Origin: an uncultured Collinsella sp.
Lineage (GTDB): Bacteria; Actinomycetota; Coriobacteriia; Coriobacteriales; Coriobacteriaceae
Reading direction: 5' to 3'
Assembly (NCBI GenBank): GCA_900545615.1
Contig: UQZM01000001.1
Coordinates: 44,469-108,468 of the forward strand
Length of the DNA: 64,000 bases
Below, piece by piece: positions 52,057 to 59,962 of the stretch (positions within the stretch are counted from its first letter, which is position 1; every line of letters begins with the position of its first letter). The notes under the pieces are model-generated. The model was given only the letters and a program-made list of their open reading frames with translations, did no database searches and was not told the DNA's origin. Both the position numbers and the translations under genes were made by a program.

Positions 52057-53364
52057 ATGGCCAAGAGCAGGTACGCCGATGCCACCAAGGCCGCTCGCAG
52101 GGCCGCGATGTCTGCCCACAAAGCCACGTCTGCCAACAAAGACGCCGCGTCCGCGGCCGTGCAGCCGTCCGTGAGCGACAACGACACCGACTCCACCCGC
52201 GACGCACGCCGCGACGAGCTGACGCACGTGGACGCCAAGGGCGAGGTGCGCATGGTCGACGTGTCTGACAAGGCCGAGACGCACCGCATCGCCATCGCCG
52301 AGGGCACCATCCTCATGCATCCCGAGACGCAAGCCATGGTGCTGCAGGACCGCGCCAGAAAGGGCGACGCGCTTGCCTGCGCACGCGTGGCGGGCATTAT
52401 GGCCATCAAACGCACGAGCGACATCATCCCCATGTGCCATCCATTGCTCATTACCAAGAGCAAGTGCGACATTGCGCCCATCGCTGCGGCAGGAATGCCG
52501 GCCGAGGACGCGCCCGAGGGCTGGGCGCCGGCGCGTCCGGACGGACAGGTCGGCTTCCATGTGCTGGTCACGGCCGGTGTGACGGGCAAGACCGGCATTG
52601 AGATGGAGGCACTGACCGGTGCGAGTGCCGCATGCCTGACCATCTACGACATGTGCAAGGCCGTTGATCGTGGTATGGAGATCGTCGATGTGCGCCTGCT
52701 GCACAAGGAGGGCGGACGCTCGGGCGTGTGGGATCGCGCGGAACGTCAAGCTGCTGCTGCCGAGGCCGCCGCTACTGATGGCACCGTGCCCGCGAGCGCA
52801 TCCGCCCCGGCCGTGCCCGCAGCTCCCACTCCGGCCGCCCCAGCAATCGCGTTTATCGGTTACCAGAACTCGGGCAAGACCACACTTGTCGAGAAGGTCA
52901 TTGCTGAGCTTACCCGCCGTGGCCTGCGCGTGGGCTCGCTCAAGCATCATGGACATCACGGCTTTGATATCGACGTGCCCGCCAAGGATACCTGGCGCCA
53001 TCACCAGGCGGGATCCAAGCACGTGGGTCTCATTTGCGCCACGCGCTGGGCGGAGTACGCCGACACGCGCGAGGAGGACGAGATGCCCGCGCGCGAGCTG
53101 CTGTCGCGCTACAGCGATGTCGACGTGGTAATCATCGAGGGCTACAAGACCGAGGGCTTCGACAATATCGTGGTTGCGCGCTCCGGTGTCGACCGTCTTC
53201 GCGGTAAGAGCTCGCTCGATCTGGTCGACGGCCGCACGCTGGCCTTAGCCTGCAACGAGGCCCTGGCGCGCCAGGCCTTCGACGCCGGCTTCGCGACCCG
53301 AGCCATCAACATCAACGACGCCCGAGCCATCTGCGACCTGATCCAAGACCACCTTCAGGCTTGA
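52057..53364 (+). CDS. moaC: MoaC-MobB fusion protein
   Basis: Two-domain protein of about 435 residues. After a low-complexity Ala/Lys-rich N-terminal extension (about 55 residues) comes cyclic pyranopterin monophosphate synthase MoaC (IKRTSDIIPMCHPL; TGKTGIEMEALTGASAACLTIYDMCK). An Ala/Pro linker at about 235-265 leads to a MobB-like GTP-binding domain with P-loop FIGYQNSGKTTLVEKV and VDVVIIEGYK. ATG at 52057 follows GGAGGATGA, 4 bases after moaA. The fusion joins an early step with molybdenum-cofactor guanylylation support. Confidence 0.9.
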   Translation: MAKSRYADATKAARRAAMSAHKATSANKDAASAAVQPSVSDNDTDSTRDARRDELTHVDAKGEVRMVDVSDKAETHRIAIAEGTILMHPETQAMVLQDRARKGDALACARVAGIMAIKRTSDIIPMCHPLLITKSKCDIAPIAAAGMPAEDAPEGWAPARPDGQVGFHVLVTAGVTGKTGIEMEALTGASAACLTIYDMCKAVDRGMEIVDVRLLHKEGGRSGVWDRAERQAAAAEAAATDGTVPASASAPAVPAAPTPAAPAIAFIGYQNSGKTTLVEKVIAELTRRGLRVGSLKHHGHHGFDIDVPAKDTWRHHQAGSKHVGLICATRWAEYADTREEDEMPARELLSRYSDVDVVIIEGYKTEGFDNIVVARSGVDRLRGKSSLDLVDGRTLALACNEALARQAFDAGFATRAININDARAICDLIQDHLQA

Positions 53365-53370
53365 CGCTGC

Positions 53371-53470
53371 GCCGGCCCCAAGCACCCCATCTCGCCCCTC
53401 AAGCCGTCGCTCGCGTACCAAAGTACGCGTCGCTCCTCTTTCGGGGCGACCTGGGGCACTTGGAACCGGC
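53371..53470. repeat. AAAGAGGAG long hairpin, copy 2
   Basis: Outer arms GCCGGCCCCAAGCACCCCA and TGGGGCACTTGGAACCGGC; inner CGCCCC/GGGGCG. The tip, on the minus strand, is GAAAGAGGAGCGACGCGTAC followed by TTTGGTACGC, matching the hairpin at 18449 while the arms differ yet pair. It lies right after moaC-mobB. Confidence 0.75.
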
Positions 53471-53492
53471 TCGCTACGCTGCCATATCATTG

Positions 53493-53524
53493 GGCCACCA
53501 CAGGCAGGCACCTTTGTGGTGGCC
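53493..53524. repeat. CCACCACA...TGTGGTGG hairpin, copy 1
   Basis: GGCCACCACA/TGTGGTGGCC with GGCAGGCACCTT in the loop. With the preceding hairpin it occupies the 330-bp gap before the MFS gene; no coding region is evident. Related hairpins lie at 54987 and 55948. Confidence 0.7.
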
Positions 53525-53694
53525 TTTGCTTTGGTAGATTTTTGGGACATGCCTTAAAATCTACCAAGTAGTTCATCCGGGCGAAGACGGAGAGAAGGGG
53601 CCCGATGCGTCCTTAACGTTACACACAGAAAGATTGAGTCGATGGTCGGCGGTCAATGCCTGCGGCCCGTATTCGTATGCAACAAGGAGCCCAC

Positions 53695-54930
53695 ATGTCT
53701 ACATCTCCATTTCCTAAATCCCAACCATCGCTGTCCGCGCGGGCCAAGCGCCTGGTGGCAATGCGATTTCTCATCTACACCGGCTTCCAGACCAGCTACT
53801 TTATCGGCGTTATCGGAACGCTCACCTATGCGGACGGCGCTTCGGTCGTCGCGACGTCGCTGGCCGTCATGTTTATGAACGTCTTCGTGATCCTGGGGTC
53901 CTTTGCGGGTGGCGCGGCGCTCGACGCCTGGGGTCCGCGCCGCCATTTCTGGCTGAGCATCGTCGGCACACTGGCAACGGGCGCGGCGATCATCGCCTTT
54001 GGCGACGCGACCGAGACGGTCCTTGCCGGCGCGGTACTCTTGGGCTTTGTAATGGGATTCGCCCAGCCCATCGCCACGTCCTATCCGGCCTATCTCACCG
54101 ACGACCCTGTCGAGCTCAAAGACATCAACTCCACCATCACCATGTTCTCCAACGTGAGCATCATCGTTGGCCCCACGCTGGGCGGCTTTGCCGCGGCGGC
54201 TGCATCGTCGCGCGCGGTGTTCGTGCTCATGATGCTCTTTACCGTGCTGGCGCTTATCGCCGGCTGGGGGTTTAAGCCGAGGGAAGGCCGCATCGCCGGG
54301 CGCGCGGGCCAAAGCTCCAGCCCCAACACGCCCGCCCGCGCCACCTTCGCGACCAGCATCAAGACGGTCTTCACCAACAGCGTCCTCGCCCTGCTCTTCT
54401 GCATCATCTTCCTTTCGAACTTTGGCTACGGCGCCTTCGATCCGCTGGAGTCGTTCTTCTATCGCGACGTCCTGCACGTCGGCGTCGAATGGATGGGCTG
54501 GCTTTCGTCGGCCTGCGGCGTGGGCGCGGTGCTGGGCGCCGTGGTCGCGCTTCGCATGCCGCTGCGCTTCGTCAGCCTTAAAACGTTGCTCGTGGCGCTT
54601 ATGACCGTAGGCCTGGGAAGCCTGCTCTACGTGGGCACGCCGTACGTGGGAGTGGCCCTTATCGGCCAGATCGCCCTGGGCGTGGCCTGGGGCGTCGTCA
54701 ACCCGCTCCACAACACCATTGTGCAAACGACGGCCCCGCTCGAGCAGCTCGGCCGCGTCAACTCGGTCATGGGCTTTGGAAACATGTTCGCCGGCGTGGC
54801 TCCGCTGGCGATTGCCCCGTGGCTGGCGGCGACATTTGGCGTGCAGCAGACGCTCGTAGGAGCGGGCATAGTCGTAACGGCGGTCCCCGCGGCGCTGCTG
54901 CTGTTTGGACGTAGGCATTTGGATCGCTAA
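53695..54930 (+). CDS. MFS transporter
   Basis: Major-facilitator protein of 411 residues with about twelve hydrophobic segments. The loop 2-3 motif GGAALDAWGPRRHF matches the family's GxxxDRxGRR-type signature; a proline/serine-rich cytoplasmic loop lies near residues 195-220 (GRAGQSSSPNTPAR). AAGGAG precedes the ATG at 53695. Substrate unknown; drug or sugar export are both possible. It is flanked by CCACCACA-type hairpins, one overlapping its stop codon, and has no obvious regulator. Confidence 0.82.
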   Translation: MSTSPFPKSQPSLSARAKRLVAMRFLIYTGFQTSYFIGVIGTLTYADGASVVATSLAVMFMNVFVILGSFAGGAALDAWGPRRHFWLSIVGTLATGAAIIAFGDATETVLAGAVLLGFVMGFAQPIATSYPAYLTDDPVELKDINSTITMFSNVSIIVGPTLGGFAAAAASSRAVFVLMMLFTVLALIAGWGFKPREGRIAGRAGQSSSPNTPARATFATSIKTVFTNSVLALLFCIIFLSNFGYGAFDPLESFFYRDVLHVGVEWMGWLSSACGVGAVLGAVVALRMPLRFVSLKTLLVALMTVGLGSLLYVGTPYVGVALIGQIALGVAWGVVNPLHNTIVQTTAPLEQLGRVNSVMGFGNMFAGVAPLAIAPWLAATFGVQQTLVGAGIVVTAVPAALLLFGRRHLDR

Positions 54931-54965
54931 CCTGCCAAAAAGGGACAGGTTTATTTTGGCAGGTT
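54929..54965. repeat. AACCTGCC hairpin overlapping the MFS stop codon
   Basis: AACCTGCCAAAA/TTTTGGCAGGTT arms; the loop AGGGACAGGTTTA shares GGGACAGG with the neighbouring hairpins. It can also terminate transcription because TTTT follows. Confidence 0.65.
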
Positions 54966-54986
54966 TTATCTGGGCAAACGTCATTT

Positions 54987-55019
54987 CCACCACAAAGGGG
55001 ACAGGCACCTTTGTGGTGG
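54987..55019. repeat. CCACCACA...TGTGGTGG hairpin, copy 2
   Basis: CCACCACAAAGG/CCTTTGTGGTGG arms around GGACAGGCA. TTTTTGC follows, so it can also act as a terminator between the MFS gene and the HAD gene. Confidence 0.75.
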
Positions 55020-55113
55020 TTTTTGCTTTGGCGAGCCGTGCTCGTGCCTTGGTATACCATGTACTCCATTTCCGATTGCATCCAACATCGCCACACTACC
55101 CAGAAAGGCCCCC

Positions 55114-55935
55114 ATGGACGCCACATTCAGCAACATCAAAGCCGTGTTCTGCGATATCGACGGCACGCTGCTCACGAGCGAGCACACGGTGTCCCCGCGC
55201 ACTGCGGCGGCGATCCGCGCTCTGCGCGAGCGTGGCGTGCTCTTTGGCCTGTGCACCGGGCGCGACGCCCACGCGACCGAGGCCATGTATGAGCTTTGGG
55301 GCATCGACGGTCTGGTAGACGTGATGGTGGGCTGTGGCGGCGCCGAGGTCATCGACCGCGCGCACGGCATCAACGAGCTGAGCTACCCGCTGCCGGGCGA
55401 AACCATCGCGCGCATCTGCAAACACATGGCGGACCTTCCGGCAACGCCCGTTTGCCCCCGAGACGGCGTGTTCTACGTTCCCGAGACCAACGCGTGCGTG
55501 GAGCACCTGTCGCAGGTCGACGGTGTGCCCTATATGGTGGTCGATTTTGCCGAGTTCTTGCGCGAACCGCAGCCCAAGGTGATGTTTACCATGGCGCCCG
55601 AGGTGATGCCGCAGGTCATCGAGCGAGCATCGACGTTCGTCGACGACACCGTTAAGGCAGCCGCCCTGCAAACCACGCAGCGCCTCTACGAGTTCATGGA
55701 CCCGCGCGTGTCCAAGACGCGCGGCCTTGTGCGCGTGGCGGAGCTCAATGACATGGAGCTCCAGAACATCTGCGTGTTTGGCGATGCCGATAACGACACC
55801 TGCATGGTGGCCGACGCCGGCGTGGGCGTGGCCATGGCAAACGGCAGCGACGCCACCCGTGCCGCCGCCGACTTTGTAACCGCGAGTAACGACGAAGACG
55901 GTATCGCGATCTTTATCGAGGAGCATCTGCTGTAG
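55114..55935 (+). CDS. Cof-type HAD phosphatase
   Basis: HAD-superfamily hydrolase of 273 residues, Cof/IIB subclass. Motif I is FCDIDGTLL (nucleophile Asp, residues about 13), motif II is LCTGRD, motif III/IV is VFGDADNDTCMVADAGVGVAM. A cap domain is inserted between motifs II and III. The gene lies alone between hairpin repeats. Such enzymes dephosphorylate sugar phosphates or cofactors; the substrate cannot be assigned. Catalytic residues are intact, and AAAGG precedes the ATG. Confidence 0.92.
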   Translation: MDATFSNIKAVFCDIDGTLLTSEHTVSPRTAAAIRALRERGVLFGLCTGRDAHATEAMYELWGIDGLVDVMVGCGGAEVIDRAHGINELSYPLPGETIARICKHMADLPATPVCPRDGVFYVPETNACVEHLSQVDGVPYMVVDFAEFLREPQPKVMFTMAPEVMPQVIERASTFVDDTVKAAALQTTQRLYEFMDPRVSKTRGLVRVAELNDMELQNICVFGDADNDTCMVADAGVGVAMANGSDATRAAADFVTASNDEDGIAIFIEEHLL

Positions 55936-55947
55936 CGCCGGGGGAGA

Positions 55948-55982
55948 GCCACCACAAGGGGAACAGGCACCTTTGCGGTGGC
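55948..55982. repeat. CCACCACA...TGCGGTGG hairpin, copy 3
   Basis: GCCACCACAAGG/CCTTTGCGGTGGC around GGAACAGGCA, after the HAD gene. Third member of the CCACCACA family. Confidence 0.72.
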
Positions 55983-56440
55983 CTCAGGCGATTTGGGCGA
56001 GTTGATGCCTAAAATCTGCGCGAGAATCAAAATAACGTTGTCTGAACATTACGCTTCTAACCACCGATGAGTTAAAGATATTCTCATCAGTTTGGTAGGG
56101 TATTTCTCCCGGTAAATGACCTACAGCTCATGGTCAATTTTCGACTGTTTACAGGATGTTTACTCTTGAGCAAAATGTTGTGCAAATAAATCTAATGCCA
56201 TTAAAAAATGATGGGCAACTAAATTACCAGTAGAAACAAAAAATAGATAGCGAATAAACGAAGATAAATCTGAGCAATTGTCAAGAGAATTGAGAATTCG
56301 CTACAAAACTATCGGTTTATTTGCCCAGATGTTCAAACAATCGTTACAATATTCATTACTAAGCGTGCGCAATTTCAGGTTGCGCAGATACGTTTGATAG
56401 TGAAAGAGCAAGATCGCGGTCTCTTGGGGAGGAGACATCG
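55983..56440 (+). promoter_or_regulatory. AT-rich leader of the pilus operon
   Basis: About 460 bp with no plausible gene, far AT-richer than the surrounding genes. A TTGCCC/TACAAT promoter pair (about 56319 and 56346, 18-bp spacing) is possible. A TGCGCAA/TTGCGCA hairpin lies at 56366-56387 and GGGGAGGAGAC is the ribosome site of the first pilin gene. Confidence 0.45.
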
Positions 56441-59400
56441 ATGAAAGCGAATTCAGACAAATCTAATCAGAGTAATAAAGCGACGCGCCGTGTACTGGCA
56501 GGCGTTTTGTGCGGAGCCTCCGTGTTGAGCCTGGTACTGTCGCTCGTCATGCCTCCGATCTCGCAGGCCATTGCCAACGATGCCCAGACGGTTCCTGCCG
56601 AGGAAACTGTGATGGGGGGGGGTTCCTCAAGTGAGTCTACTGATGTAGATAACACCAACAACGGGGATACCGAAAAGCTGAATAGTGACGACGCAGAGGG
56701 TGGCGAAGCCGACCCTTCAAATGGTGTTGAGCAGGGTCAGCCTGAAGGTAAGCTGCAGGCCGAAGATGGCGAGTTGTCGGATGGCAACGCCGTAATGCTG
56801 GCTGCGGAAGGTGGGCAGACTAAAACGGCATCCACTGAAATACAAACAGCTGACGGGTTGAAAAGCCTGGAGAATGCAAGTGGTGCGGCTAGCTTCAAGC
56901 TTATGAATGATATTGAGACCAGCGAGACGATCACGCTCAACAAGGACGGCAGCAATATCACGCTGGATCTAAACGGCCATAAGATTAAGCATACGAGTCA
57001 AGGTCAGTCTTTGTTCAATATCACCGGTGGCGCGACACTTACAATTAAGGATACTGATCCTAATAAACCGAGTGAAAGTGTCGACAGCGGCAAGCAGCTA
57101 GATGATCAGGGTCAGGATTTAAATCCCCACAATTATGGTAAAGAAGCAGTGTTGTCTTACGACAATGGCATTCCGTCTAACCTTACCTACTATGTTACCC
57201 AATCGTCCCCGAGTGCAACAGACACAACCAAGACAACCGAGACGCTTTACGAACATAGCGTCGATATTAAAGGCGCCATCGTGGCATGCAGTGGCAATGA
57301 AAACCTGAAGCTCATCAACATCAATGGTGGTCATTTCAGTCTTGAGAACGGCGTGCTCACACAAGAGAAAGACTGCCATGTCCGAAACCTGGTGTACGCG
57401 GAGAATGAGTCGACCGTCAATATGAACGGTGGTTACGTTTGTGGAGGTTATTGTCGGTGGAATGGTGCCGGCGCAGGAATATCTGTCGACCATTCGACTC
57501 TTAACATTTATAACGGCGTAATTGCCGGCAACCGCGCTCCTAGTGGCGGCGGTATATATGCCAATGGGTCTGCAGTCACAGTGACCGGTGGCGTAATCTC
57601 CGGTAACAGCACGCTTAATAACATTGACGGATTTGGTGGCGGCATCATGGCCGAATATGGCAGCAGCGTTACTGTTTCCGGCGGTTACATTACGAACAAT
57701 CGCTATGCTAAATTCTGCGGTAATGATGGCTGGGGTTGTCATGGCGGCGCTGGGCTTGCTGCCAAAGAAGGCGCCCATGTCATCATTTCCGGTGGCCAGA
57801 TTACTGGCAATTATTCTGTAGAAGCCGGTGGCGGCGTTTACGTTACCGATCAAGGGCGAAGCGGTTCTCGCAAGGATACGGCATGGCTCAACATTACGGG
57901 AGGAATTATTGCCTCTAACGTGAGCTACCGATCTGAAGGTGCCGGCATCCGAGTGGGCCAGATGGTTGACGCGGAAATAAAAGTTCCGGCAAATTCTAGT
58001 AGTCCAGTCTATATCACTAATAACTCCTGCATGTCTCGCTTTGACTGGGGCGGAGGCGGCGTTTTCGTTCAGGGCTGTAATGAGGACGCATCTAAAGCGG
58101 GTAGGCTATTTGTCTATAGATCCTATATAAGCAGCAATACCGCCGGCGGCTATGGTGGCGGCGTTGCGGTCTGCCCATCGGGTAAGACCTTGGTAACGAA
58201 CACTGAAGGCACGGCAATCTTCGGCAATAAGTCTGCCGGTGATGAGCATCCTAGCGATAATCATCCTAATCCTGCTTACGACAAAGCGAGCAATTCCGGC
58301 AATGAAAAAGCGCCCCATCTTTCTGCCGGCGGCGAAGGTAAGGATCGAGACAAAGCCGCCTATTTGGAAAAAGTTTTTCGTGACAATGGTCATGCCGATT
58401 TCTTCCTCGCAGCGCATAAGGAAAACAAGAATCCGATTGCAGTTGTGACTGGTGAGATGCTTGGTGGTGGAGACGCCCGGTACTCGGGAAGCATCGAACT
58501 TGAAAAAGCTATCAACATCCCTGCCAACGGTGCTGTTGGGGTAAAAAATAGCATCGGCCTGACCTCGGGTGTTATGTCGGGTGTTATGGCCAAGGATGAG
58601 GCGGCGATTAATGCGCGGAATCAAGCGCAGAATGAAGCGACAACTTTCATCACGGGCAACTATTCCTGGGACCATGGTGGCGGCATCATGTCGAATGGCG
58701 ACTTGTACCTAGGCGTGCCTGCGGATGCGTACGTCTATCCGAGCCTTAAGCTGAAGGCGACCAAGGCGCTGAAAAATCAGCAGACCAAGGAAAGCATGAC
58801 GCTCGACACAAACCAGTTCCCCTTCTCCTTCTCCGTCTACCGTAAGGATTCGGATGGCGCGTCGACGCCCTCTTGGGATGGCGAAACATTCAACAGTGGT
58901 GACTGCAAGCAGGTTAAATCTGCCCCGAATAACGCTGACGGCAACATCACCTTTGACCTTAGCAATGACCTTAGCAATGAACTTAGCAAGCAGCCCTTAG
59001 CGAGTGATACTGGCAAAATTAGATACTCATACTACTTGGTCGAAGATGCGGGCAATATTCCTGGTGTTGATTACGATCATGCTGTATACGAGATTAACGT
59101 GACAGTCGAATACAACAAGACTCTACTTATGTCTGTTCCGATAAAGAATGATTCGAATTCGACTAAAGATCTTAATGTCTATAACTACACGATTGATGAT
59201 GTGTCCGTGACTAAGAATCCTGGGGGTTCGGCTAACTCTCAGGACCATGTGCGACTAGATGATGATGGCTATTATTCGATTGCCGACTCCGGTAGGGGAA
59301 GTACATTCACCAACAAGTACACCCCTAGTGTTTCCTGGACTCCTAAGGCGACTAAGGTCGTTGAGGGTGGCGAGATGAAGGAGTTTACACTTCAGCTTGC

Positions 59401-59962
59401 GAAAGACAGCAAATTTGAATACATCATCGGTAGTGCCGTGACTTCTGGTAATGATAAGGGGCAGACGCTTTCGTTCAAGGACGTCACTGATAAAAATAAA
59501 AAGGTTGAGCTCACGTACTCGCTCTCTGATATCAGGAATAATCCCGACTCGGGCGACTCCACGGGCGGCCCTTCCAAGACCTTCAAGTACTACGTGCGCG
59601 AGAAGAACGAAAGATCGACCTATCCGCATTACGAGTTTGATCAGTCGGTCTATGAGCTTACGGTTGTCGCAAAGGATGACGATGCTGGAATCACAACCAA
59701 TGTGACCTACACCCAGATCGTTGATGCCGAAGGCAAAGGAATTCCTGAGGATAAGCGGGAAAAGAAACAGTACGGCGAGGACGCCAACGCTGGCCAAAGC
59801 CTTCCCACCTTCACCAACACCTACTCAACCTCTTTACCCCTTTCTGGTATGTCGGGCGTCACTCTGACGTACCTTGCCGGCGCGGCGGTGCTTTGCGCTG
59901 CTGCGGCCTGGATGCACATTCGTCGCAAGGCGAATGCGAAGGGAGGTGAGCGTCGTGAATAA
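56441..59962 (+). CDS. Sortase-anchored beta-helix adhesin, probable pilus tip protein
   Basis: Surface protein of 1173 residues. A signal peptide (about 25-45, LAGVLCGASVLSLVLSLVMP) is followed by an acidic low-complexity region. A right-handed beta-helix with repeated GG-isogn motifs follows (GGVISGNS, GGYITNNR, GGQITGNY; residues about 330-620). Two Spy0128/FctA-like pilin domains come next (about 770-1125). The end is a sorting signal: LPLSG, hydrophobic helix, and a tail ending RRKANAKGGERRE. A G9 tract lies at codons 59-61. It is the first gene of a three-gene pilus operon; the likely ligand is host mucus or glycans. Confidence 0.85.
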   Translation: MKANSDKSNQSNKATRRVLAGVLCGASVLSLVLSLVMPPISQAIANDAQTVPAEETVMGGGSSSESTDVDNTNNGDTEKLNSDDAEGGEADPSNGVEQGQPEGKLQAEDGELSDGNAVMLAAEGGQTKTASTEIQTADGLKSLENASGAASFKLMNDIETSETITLNKDGSNITLDLNGHKIKHTSQGQSLFNITGGATLTIKDTDPNKPSESVDSGKQLDDQGQDLNPHNYGKEAVLSYDNGIPSNLTYYVTQSSPSATDTTKTTETLYEHSVDIKGAIVACSGNENLKLININGGHFSLENGVLTQEKDCHVRNLVYAENESTVNMNGGYVCGGYCRWNGAGAGISVDHSTLNIYNGVIAGNRAPSGGGIYANGSAVTVTGGVISGNSTLNNIDGFGGGIMAEYGSSVTVSGGYITNNRYAKFCGNDGWGCHGGAGLAAKEGAHVIISGGQITGNYSVEAGGGVYVTDQGRSGSRKDTAWLNITGGIIASNVSYRSEGAGIRVGQMVDAEIKVPANSSSPVYITNNSCMSRFDWGGGGVFVQGCNEDASKAGRLFVYRSYISSNTAGGYGGGVAVCPSGKTLVTNTEGTAIFGNKSAGDEHPSDNHPNPAYDKASNSGNEKAPHLSAGGEGKDRDKAAYLEKVFRDNGHADFFLAAHKENKNPIAVVTGEMLGGGDARYSGSIELEKAINIPANGAVGVKNSIGLTSGVMSGVMAKDEAAINARNQAQNEATTFITGNYSWDHGGGIMSNGDLYLGVPADAYVYPSLKLKATKALKNQQTKESMTLDTNQFPFSFSVYRKDSDGASTPSWDGETFNSGDCKQVKSAPNNADGNITFDLSNDLSNELSKQPLASDTGKIRYSYYLVEDAGNIPGVDYDHAVYEINVTVEYNKTLLMSVPIKNDSNSTKDLNVYNYTIDDVSVTKNPGGSANSQDHVRLDDDGYYSIADSGRGSTFTNKYTPSVSWTPKATKVVEGGEMKEFTLQLAKDSKFEYIIGSAVTSGNDKGQTLSFKDVTDKNKKVELTYSLSDIRNNPDSGDSTGGPSKTFKYYVREKNERSTYPHYEFDQSVYELTVVAKDDDAGITTNVTYTQIVDAEGKGIPEDKREKKQYGEDANAGQSLPTFTNTYSTSLPLSGMSGVTLTYLAGAAVLCAAAAWMHIRRKANAKGGERRE
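56614..56622 (+). repeat. G9 homopolymer tract in adhesin coding sequence
   Basis: Nine consecutive G inside codons 58-61 (VMGGGS) near the start of the adhesin gene. With nine bases the frame is open; gain or loss of one G would shift it into early stops. Confidence 0.95.
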
